In this document: positions 58,468-64,000 of the stretch, in pieces
Layout: each line of letters opens with the position of its first letter
Position numbering within the stretch: position 1 is the first letter of the stretch
Assembly: GCA_036821845.1 (NCBI GenBank)
Contig: DAISIT010000007.1
Location: forward strand, 5,315-69,314
Origin: JAEUMD01 sp937950105
GTDB lineage: Bacteria; Pseudomonadota; Alphaproteobacteria; Rhizobiales; Hyphomicrobiaceae
DNA length: 64,000 nucleotides
Direction of reading: 5' to 3'
Position numbers and translations under genes: made by a program
Notes under the pieces: model-generated
Told to the model about the DNA's origin: nothing
Database searches by the model: none
What the model saw: only the letters and a program-made list of their open reading frames with translations

Positions 58468-60315
58468 ATGCAACATGTCGAGCAGCAGGCGGGCGCGGAT
58501 GCGCCGACGGCCGCAAATCGCGCTTCACTGCTGGAGCAGGCCGAGAAGTGTCTCGCCGGTCCGCGCATGCGCAAGATCTTCCCGATCCTGTGCTGGCTGC
58601 CGAGCTACAAGCGCGAGGATCTCGCGAGTGACCTGACCGCCGGCACCATCGTCGCCATCATGCTGATCCCGCAGAGCATGGCCTACGCCCTGCTCGCCGG
58701 ATTGCCGCCGCAGATGGGCCTCTATGCCAGCATCCTGCCGCTGATCGTATACGCCATCTTCGGCACCAGCCGCTCGCTCGGCGTCGGCCCGGTGGCGATC
58801 GTCTCGCTGATGGTCTCGAGCACGCTGCTGCCGATGGCACAGCCCAACAGCGCCGAGTACATCGGGCTCGCGGTGGCACTGTCGCTGCTCAGCGGCTTCA
58901 TCCTCATCGCTCTCGGGGCCATCAAGGCCGGGTTCTTCACCAACTTCATGAGCCATCCGGTGATCGCCGGCTTCACCAGCGCGGCAGCGATCATCATCGC
59001 CTTCAGCCAGTTCAAGTATCTGCTCGGCATCGAGATCGGCCGCTCGTCGTTCATCCCGACGATCCTGTGGGAGACGGCTCACAAGCTCGACACCATCCAC
59101 GTGCCGACGCTCCTCATTGCCGTGGCCTCGCTGGTTCTTCTGTTCGGCCGCAACCGCATCGGCGCGAGCCTGCAACGCTCGGGCCTGATCGACGACTTCG
59201 CCGCCGACATGCTGCCGAAGGCGATGCCGCTGGTGGTCGTGGTGATGGCGACGGGTCTCGTCTGGTGGCTCGGGCTCGCCGACAAGGGCGTCAAGATCGT
59301 CGGCGAGATTCCGCAGGGGTTGCCGGGCATCGCACTGCCGGCGCTCGATCTCGGCATGGTCGAGAAGCTGTTCGTCGGCGCGTTTCTGATCGCTGTGGTC
59401 GGCTTCCTCGAAAGCGTCTCGGTGGCGCGTACGCTCGCCAGCAAGCGGCGCCAGAAGATCGTGCCGGATCAGGAACTGGTCGCGATGGGTGCGTCCAACA
59501 TCGCCTCGGCGCTGACCGGCGGCTATCCGGTCGCGGGCAGCTTTTCGCGTTCGTCGGTGAACTTCGCCTCGGGCGCGCGCACGCAGCTCTCGGGGCTGGT
59601 GACGGTTCTGTTCGTCATCGTCACGCTGCTGGTGCTGACGCCTGCCCTGTACAACCTGCCGAAGGCGACACTGGCGGCCATCATCGTCGTCGCCGTGTCG
59701 AGCCTCGTCGATTTCCATCCCGTCAGCCACATGTGGAAGTACATGAAGCTCGACGCGGTGAGTTTCCTCGCCACGTTTGCGGCCGTGCTGCTGCTCGGCG
59801 TCGAGGAGGGCATCCTCGCCGGCATGGCGCTGTCGATCGTCTTCTTCCTGTGGCGCACCAGCCAGCCGAACCTCGTCGAGCTCGGCCGCCTCGGCGAGAC
59901 GCAGCTCTATCGCGACGCGCGCTCGCACGAGGTCACAACCTACGACAACCTGTTGATGCTGCGCGTCGACATGAGCCTCTACTTCGCCAATGCGGCGCAC
60001 CTCGAAGATCACGTGCTGCGCTACGTCGCCGACCACCCGAAGGTGGAGCATTTCGTACTGGTGTGCAGTTCGGTCAACATGATCGACGCGAGCGCGCTGG
60101 AAACGCTCGAGTCGCTGCAGTCGCGCCTCAAGGCGGCCGGCGTCACCATGCATCTGGCGGCGGTCAAGACGTCGATCCTGCGGCGGCTGAAGTCGATCGA
60201 CTTCTTCACCAAGCTCGAGCCGGGACGCATCTACCCGTCGGCGCACGATGCGGCGGAAGCCCTGGCGAAAAAACCTGCGGCATCGGATCCGCCGCCTGTT
60301 CGCGAAGCGGCATGA
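58468..60315 (+). CDS. SulP-family anion transporter with STAS domain
   Basis: Inner-membrane anion transporter (SLC26/SulP), 615 residues with the ATG at 58468. The membrane domain (about 45-440) includes the signature IMLIPQSMAYALLAGLPPQMGLYASILP, then FGTSRSLGVGPVAIVSLM, GFTSAAAIIIAFSQFKYLLG and GGYPVAGSFSRSSVNFASGARTQLS. The cytoplasmic STAS domain (about 465-585) contains VLVCSSVNMIDASALETLESL, with a serine in the regulatory loop. Known substrates of this family are sulfate, bicarbonate and dicarboxylates; without a carbonic anhydrase or cysteine-synthesis neighbour none can be chosen. Confidence 0.92.
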   Translation: MQHVEQQAGADAPTAANRASLLEQAEKCLAGPRMRKIFPILCWLPSYKREDLASDLTAGTIVAIMLIPQSMAYALLAGLPPQMGLYASILPLIVYAIFGTSRSLGVGPVAIVSLMVSSTLLPMAQPNSAEYIGLAVALSLLSGFILIALGAIKAGFFTNFMSHPVIAGFTSAAAIIIAFSQFKYLLGIEIGRSSFIPTILWETAHKLDTIHVPTLLIAVASLVLLFGRNRIGASLQRSGLIDDFAADMLPKAMPLVVVVMATGLVWWLGLADKGVKIVGEIPQGLPGIALPALDLGMVEKLFVGAFLIAVVGFLESVSVARTLASKRRQKIVPDQELVAMGASNIASALTGGYPVAGSFSRSSVNFASGARTQLSGLVTVLFVIVTLLVLTPALYNLPKATLAAIIVVAVSSLVDFHPVSHMWKYMKLDAVSFLATFAAVLLLGVEEGILAGMALSIVFFLWRTSQPNLVELGRLGETQLYRDARSHEVTTYDNLLMLRVDMSLYFANAAHLEDHVLRYVADHPKVEHFVLVCSSVNMIDASALETLESLQSRLKAAGVTMHLAAVKTSILRRLKSIDFFTKLEPGRIYPSAHDAAEALAKKPAASDPPPVREAA

Positions 60316-60402
60316 GCTTCGGCCCGACCCGAGCGACTGGTTCAGAGTCGGGTACACGCCCCACGGTTCAACGGGAGGTGCTGCCGCCTCGGACGATCAG
60401 TC

Positions 60403-60777
60403 TCAGGCGTAGATCGACCACTCGGTGATCTTGCCGTCGAAGGCGACGCGGTCGAACGGCTTCAACAGGCAGTCGTTGGCGCCCGCATTCTTGGCGCGGG
60501 CGATGTCGTCGTCGTCGTTCTCGGTGGTCATGTAGACGATCACCGGCTCGCGGTTCGCCTGTTCCTGCATGCGGCGCAGCGCGGTCAAGGTCTCGACCGC
60601 GGTCATGCCGGGCATGTGCCAGTCGAGCAGGATCAGGTCCGGCATGGCGACGTCGCAGCGCTTCAGACAGTCATCGCCGTTCTCCGCCTCGGTGACCATG
60701 TAGCCCATGCGCTCGAGAAACGCGCGCGCCACCTTGCGGATGACGTCCGAGTCGTCGACCACCATGCAATGCTTCAT
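60403..60777 (-). CDS. Single-domain (CheY-like) response regulator
   Basis: A 124-residue stand-alone receiver domain. The acidic pair D8/D9 (VVDDSD), phospho-acceptor D52 (LILLDWHMPG), T84 or T85 (VYMTTEND) and K106 (CLLKPF) are all present, so it should be phosphorylatable. No output domain follows. It lies about 300 bases downstream of chpT on the same strand, and a perfect CtrA-type box is about 90 bases before its start. It may therefore be a phosphate acceptor or competitor in the CckA-ChpT relay, by analogy with CpdR and DivK, although its sequence is not obviously either of these. Confidence 0.9.
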   Translation of the reverse strand: MKHCMVVDDSDVIRKVARAFLERMGYMVTEAENGDDCLKRCDVAMPDLILLDWHMPGMTAVETLTALRRMQEQANREPVIVYMTTENDDDDIARAKNAGANDCLLKPFDRVAFDGKITEWSIYA

Positions 60778-60865
60778 CGGGCCTGCTCCACGCCGATCGA
60801 AATAATTCGCCGGACGCGCAGGCCCGGACGCAGCAATGAACGATCGCCAGCTTCGTCGAAGTCAG

Positions 60866-60880
60866 TTAAGTGCACGTTAA
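60866..60880 (-). promoter_or_regulatory. CtrA-type binding box upstream of the response regulator
   Basis: TTAA (60866..60869), seven bases (GTGCACG), TTAA (60877..60880): an exact TTAA-N7-TTAA, the consensus bound by phosphorylated CtrA in Caulobacter and rhizobia. It is 89 bases upstream of the response regulator start and in a GC-rich background where TTAA is rare. The inner GTGCAC is itself palindromic, so the whole site is nearly symmetric. Confidence 0.6.
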
Positions 60881-60948
60881 GCGCCGTATGCAGCGCTTCA
60901 TGGCTTCGAAGGCAGCCGGCGTGCTGCCACGCCTACGATCCGGGCGCT

Positions 60949-61085
60949 AGAGCGCTATCCGATCAGACGGAACCGCTTTGCGGTTCACTGATAGGATGCA
61001 AGCGCTCTGGTTTTAAGCTGCAAGAGCATCTTTATCCGACCCGCTGAACCGCCGAAGGCGTTTCCGTGCGATCGGATGATGCTCT
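60949..61085. repeat. Two-hairpin Rhizobiales-type intergenic repeat overlapping the chpT end
   Basis: Hairpin 1 (60949..61008) has outer arms AGAGCGC and GCGCTCT, with inner pairs TATCC/GGAT-like, ATCAG/CTGAT and GAACCGC/GCGGTTC around a TTT loop. Hairpin 2 (61023..61085) has AGAGCATC/GATGCTCT and ATCCGA/TCGGAT. Such AGAGC...GCTCT elements recur in Rhizobiales intergenic DNA. The right end of hairpin 2 supplies the last bases, including part of the TAG stop, of chpT. Confidence 0.7.
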
Positions 61086-61728
61086 AGGCGAACGGCTTGG
61101 CCGAGAGCAGGATATCGGCGCCGTCCTTGAGGATTTCGAGGCGCATGCCGGCCGAGCCCGCCAGCCGCCACGTGTAGTAGGCCTGGATGGTCATGGCATC
61201 GAGCGCCGGCGGCTTCTGCCCGGCGACGTAGTCCGTCAGGTACTGCGGCGGACGCGCGCCGGTGCCGCGGCAGCGCACGACGAAGCTCGGCGTCTCCATC
61301 GTGCCGCCCATCAACACGTCGATGTCGCCGCCCTTCGGCAGCGCCGTCATCGCGGCGGCAACGAGATTGAGCAGCAACTTGACCTTGTCCTTGGCCATGT
61401 GCCCCGGAAGTCCGCGCCAGTTGAGGCGGTGCTTGCCGGTGCCGACGAAGCCCTTGGAGATCTGCTCGGCGGTACCGAGATCGATCAGCGCACCGGCCGA
61501 GCCGGCGGCGCCGAACGCGAAACGTGCGAACTGCAGCCGCGCCGAGGCCTGCTCGGTGACGTTGCGGATCACGTCGAGCGCGTAGTTCTTGGCTTCTGCG
61601 TCGCCGTCCTCGTCGAGGATCTCGAGGCCGTTGTAGATCGCACCGACCGGGCCGATGACGTCGTGGCAGATCTTGCTCGAGATGAGTGCCGCGAGCTCGA
61701 GATCGGTCGGTTGTGCGGTGGTCGTCAT
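61084..61728 (-). CDS. chpT: ChpT-like histidine phosphotransferase
   Basis: Phosphotransfer protein that passes phosphate from the CckA hybrid kinase to CtrA and CpdR in alphaproteobacteria, controlling the cell cycle. With the ATG at 61728 it is 214 residues. The phosphorylated histidine is H22 in SSKICHDVIGPVGAIYNGLEIL, followed by the dimerising four-helix bundle (about 10-90). A degenerate ATPase-like domain (about 100-214) has LLLNLVAAAMTALPKGGDIDV but no usable ATP-binding box. This matches ChpT in length and domain plan. Its stop codon lies in an intergenic repeat. Divergent from the eipA-like gene. Confidence 0.9.
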   Translation of the reverse strand: MTTTAQPTDLELAALISSKICHDVIGPVGAIYNGLEILDEDGDAEAKNYALDVIRNVTEQASARLQFARFAFGAAGSAGALIDLGTAEQISKGFVGTGKHRLNWRGLPGHMAKDKVKLLLNLVAAAMTALPKGGDIDVLMGGTMETPSFVVRCRGTGARPPQYLTDYVAGQKPPALDAMTIQAYYTWRLAGSAGMRLEILKDGADILLSAKPFA

Positions 61729-62135
61729 CAGGTGTGCCCCATGTTTCGGATCGCGGCTGCTCGAGCGCGATGAAAGGCGCTCACGCGAGCAGACAGGGGC
61801 CGCAGGATCAAATCGCTGCTTCGAGTGATACACGCGTCGAATCCGTGGTCAAAGGCCGTTCGCCCTCGCGGTCCGCTCCGGCTCGCATTTCGTGGCGTCG
61901 AGCAACCCGGCTGCAACGCGCGACGGCGGCAACGGCGTTCGGTTCGCAATGGCTGCAGCCGATGCAGCGGCACTGGCCGTGTGTCGCCGGAGTGGCGGGA
62001 TGGGCCACACTTTGGCAACAGTTTGCAGCGACGCTCGCGCGTGGAAAGCTCCGCAGAGATGCGGGAATGATTCGGCGCGTGCGCTTGCTGCCCGGCGCGG
62101 GCCCTGCGGCGACGCCTGGTTTTCGAGGGATCGAG
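61729..62135. other. Divergent intergenic region between chpT and eipA
   Basis: About 400 bases with no supported gene; plus-strand frames running into eipA have no ribosome site before 62120. I searched for a TTAA-N7-TTAA CtrA box because EipA is CtrA-linked in Brucella, and found no TTAA at all here. The eipA ribosome site GAGGGA lies at 62126..62131. Confidence 0.4.
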
Positions 62136-63209
62136 ATGCTCAACAACATCCGTGCGCGATGGGCGGGCGTGCTGATGGCGGGCGCCTGCGTCTGGGCGAG
62201 CGCTGATGCCGGAGCGGCGCCGCAGCTTCGAGACGGTGCGGCCAGCGCGCCGCCCTCGGTCGTGCGGCTCGCGCAGGCGAACGACGCGTACCGGCCGCCG
62301 TCGACCGACAATTACGGGGCCGGTGGCGGATACGGCGGCAGCTACGGCGGTTCGGACGGCTCCTATGGCGGCAGTTACGGCGGCTCCGGCACCTATCGCC
62401 CGCCGTCGAACGGTGCCGCGCGCGGCGACGATTCCTATCGCCCGCCGGCTTCGGGTTCCTATGATGCGGCCGGTGGGTCGGGCTACGGCTCGGGGAGCGC
62501 CTACAACAGTGGCGGGCGTACCGGTTCGGGCGATGCCTACCGGCCGCCGTCGAGCGGCGGTGGCTACGACCAGGGCTATGATCGCGGCGTGCCGCCGAGC
62601 GGCGGTTACGGCGAGCCCTATTCGGCGCCGCGCGAGGAAGCCTACCGCGGTGGCGGCGGCAGCGACTACTACGATGATCGCGGTCCGCGCCGGCGTGACG
62701 GGTATGACGATCGCGGCGACGATCGGTCGACCTACTCGAAGAACGAGATCGTCGAGGCCGGGCACGGCTTCTTCGGTTCGATCAGCAAGGGGCTGGCCAG
62801 CGTCATCGAGCACGCCTTCAAGAAGGCAGGTCGCCCGAACGGCTACATTCTCGGTGAGGACGCGGGCGGTGCCTTCGTCGCCGGTCTGCGCTATGGAGAG
62901 GGCCGCCTGCACACGAAAAATGCCGGCAGCCACAAGGTATTCTGGCAAGGCCCGTCGATCGGCTACGATTTCGGCGGCGCTGGCGCCAAGACCATGGTGC
63001 TCGTCTACAACCTGCGTGACCCCTCGGATGTCTTCCACCGCTTCGGCGGTGTCGAGGGCACCGCCTATCTGGTCGGCGGCGTGTCGATCCAGTTCCTGAA
63101 GTACGGCGATGTGACCATGGCGCCCATCCGTGCCGGCGTCGGCTTACGCCTAGGTGCCAACATCGGCTATTTGAAGTATACCCGCAGTCCGACCTGGAAC
63201 CCGTTCTGA
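62136..63209 (+). CDS. eipA: EipA-like periplasmic protein (DUF1134) with long repeat-rich N-terminal region
   Basis: Exported envelope-integrity protein, 357 residues, ATG 62136. Signal peptide about 1-28 (AGVLMAGACVWASADAGAA). Residues 45-200 are low complexity: four YRPP motifs at 52, 87, 101 and 135, GGSYGGS blocks and an Arg/Asp/Tyr-rich run. The DUF1134 domain is the C-terminal 155 residues: YSKNEIVEAGHGFFGSISKGLASVIEHAFKKAGRPNGYI, DAGGAFVAGLRYGEG, PSIGYDFGGAGAKTMVLVYNL, and RLGANIGYLKYTRS at the end. Brucella EipA is much shorter, so the repeat region is an addition. The position next to chpT matches the Brucella order as I remember it. Confidence 0.88.
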   Translation: MLNNIRARWAGVLMAGACVWASADAGAAPQLRDGAASAPPSVVRLAQANDAYRPPSTDNYGAGGGYGGSYGGSDGSYGGSYGGSGTYRPPSNGAARGDDSYRPPASGSYDAAGGSGYGSGSAYNSGGRTGSGDAYRPPSSGGGYDQGYDRGVPPSGGYGEPYSAPREEAYRGGGGSDYYDDRGPRRRDGYDDRGDDRSTYSKNEIVEAGHGFFGSISKGLASVIEHAFKKAGRPNGYILGEDAGGAFVAGLRYGEGRLHTKNAGSHKVFWQGPSIGYDFGGAGAKTMVLVYNLRDPSDVFHRFGGVEGTAYLVGGVSIQFLKYGDVTMAPIRAGVGLRLGANIGYLKYTRSPTWNPF

Positions 63210-63333
63210 ACGCCGCAGTCGCGGCGTCATCGGAGTTCCGGTCGCGGAAACGGGGCCGCCCTATCGGCGGCGAGGAGCGAGACGCGCGCATCGCCCACGG
63301 CGCGCGGCGCGAGGCGAAGGTTCGGGGACGCGC

Positions 63334-64000
63334 GTGATCACACTTCACTCGGCCATGCTCGTCGCGCTGGGCTTCCTGACGGCCGCGTTCATCGTGCTGC
63401 TGACGATACCGCTGTATCGCCGCCGCGCCGAGCGGCTCGCCGTCGAGGCGGTCAAGGCCAGCCTGCCGATGAGCGAGGCCGAGATCCGCGCCGACAAGGA
63501 CCGGCTGCGCGCCGAGTACGCGATCCGCATCCACCAGCTCGAGACCAAGGTCGACGAGGCCGGCCACCAGAGTGCCCGCCAGCGCATCGACCTCAATCGC
63601 CGCGACGGCCGCATCAATGCGCTCGAAGCCGAGCTGTCGTCGCTGCGCATCTCGATCGACGAGCACGAGAACGCGCGCCGGGTGCTCGAGCAGACCATTA
63701 CCGACCGGCTGCCGAAGGTCGAGCAGCGGCTCGCGGAAGCGCGCAACCTGCTGGTCGATCGCGACCGCGAGATCGAGCGGCTGAAAGCGGGCGCCGACGA
63801 AACCTCGCGTGCGCTCGACGAGGCGCGACAGATCAACATGCAGCAACGCGACGAGGTGCACCGCCTCAACGCAACGCTGGCGACGCGGCAGGCGCGCAAC
63901 CGCGAAGTTCTGGCGGACCCCGTGTTCGATGCGGAGGTGGCGTTGCGCGCTGAGATCGAATCGCTGCGCGCGCGCTCGCGCGAGCAGGCCGACACCATCG
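63334..64000 (+). CDS. Membrane-anchored coiled-coil protein, 5' part (truncated by window edge)
   Basis: Open from GTG 63334 (GGGGA upstream) to the window end without a stop, at least 222 residues. The N-terminus ITLHSAMLVALGFLTAAFIVLL is a membrane anchor. It is followed by YRRRAERLAVEAVKASLPMSEAEIRADKDRLRAEYAI and then continuous heptad-rich coiled coil (about 60-220, rich in Glu, Arg, Leu, Ala). The pattern is that of a bitopic inner-membrane protein with a cytoplasmic coiled coil. I do not recognise a named family. Immediately downstream of eipA on the same strand (124 bases). Confidence 0.8.
   Translation, partial: MITLHSAMLVALGFLTAAFIVLLTIPLYRRRAERLAVEAVKASLPMSEAEIRADKDRLRAEYAIRIHQLETKVDEAGHQSARQRIDLNRRDGRINALEAELSSLRISIDEHENARRVLEQTITDRLPKVEQRLAEARNLLVDRDREIERLKAGADETSRALDEARQINMQQRDEVHRLNATLATRQARNREVLADPVFDAEVALRAEIESLRARSREQADTI

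Noticed and set aside
1..64000. Search for tRNA, rRNA, IS elements, integrases and attachment sites
   Set aside because: No cloverleaf with a TTC-arm context, no transposase or integrase motif, and no paired direct repeats of att type were seen; only small palindromic repeats are present.

Overview
The window is chromosomal DNA from a high-GC alphaproteobacterium, most likely of the order Hyphomicrobiales (Rhizobiales). The evidence for this is: a chpT-type histidine phosphotransferase beside an EipA/DUF1134 gene, a perfect TTAA-N7-TTAA CtrA-type box, an RNase E ending in a GWW peptide as in Caulobacter, an infC reading frame whose conserved start is a non-AUG codon, and several intergenic palindromes of kinds I recognise from Rhizobiales genomes. 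I cannot name the genus. I see no phage, IS element, CRISPR array, tRNA or rRNA. Gene density is high and nearly all genes look like core or long-resident accessory genes.

Layout. 0-11.6 kb: the 5' part of rpmI, a three-gene MdtABC-like RND efflux operon, infC with its own terminator, a GT4 glycosyltransferase and a divergent alpha/beta hydrolase. 11.6-27.1 kb: a carbon-metabolism block entirely on the minus strand: NADP-type malic enzyme (maeB), a pyruvate dehydrogenase operon (aceE-aceF-lpdA), a TRAP dicarboxylate transporter (dctPQM) with a textbook sigma-54 promoter, and the DctB/DctD two-component system. Together these can import C4-dicarboxylates, convert malate to pyruvate and pyruvate to acetyl-CoA. 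27.1-36.8 kb: RNase E (rne), a divergent periplasmic amidase, penicillin-binding protein 1A and prfB with its programmed +1 frameshift. 37-46.8 kb: a DUF937-TM-OmpA envelope protein, an operon of three methyltransferases (RlmI-like, TrmH-like, and one with protein-arginine-methyltransferase hallmarks), an NnrU/MOSC pair, a large L,D-transpeptidase and panB. 47-53.5 kb: a YfgM-like protein, bamB, der, a small cysteine-rich secreted protein, holC, rlmJ and a cold-shock gene. 53.6-56.5 kb: a cluster of small secreted proteins that includes three diverged paralogues of a four-cysteine family. 56.6-64 kb: FetAB-type transporter, SulP transporter, a single-domain response regulator behind a CtrA box, chpT, eipA and the start of a membrane-anchored coiled-coil protein.

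The points most worth follow-up are the four-cysteine secreted family, the PRMT-like enzyme, the CtrA-box/response-regulator/chpT/eipA neighbourhood, the His/Cys-rich insertion and GWW tail of RNase E, and the sigma-54-controlled dicarboxylate-to-acetyl-CoA block with an unusual AceE-type E1. Two genes (prfB and infC) will be mis-annotated by simple ORF callers.
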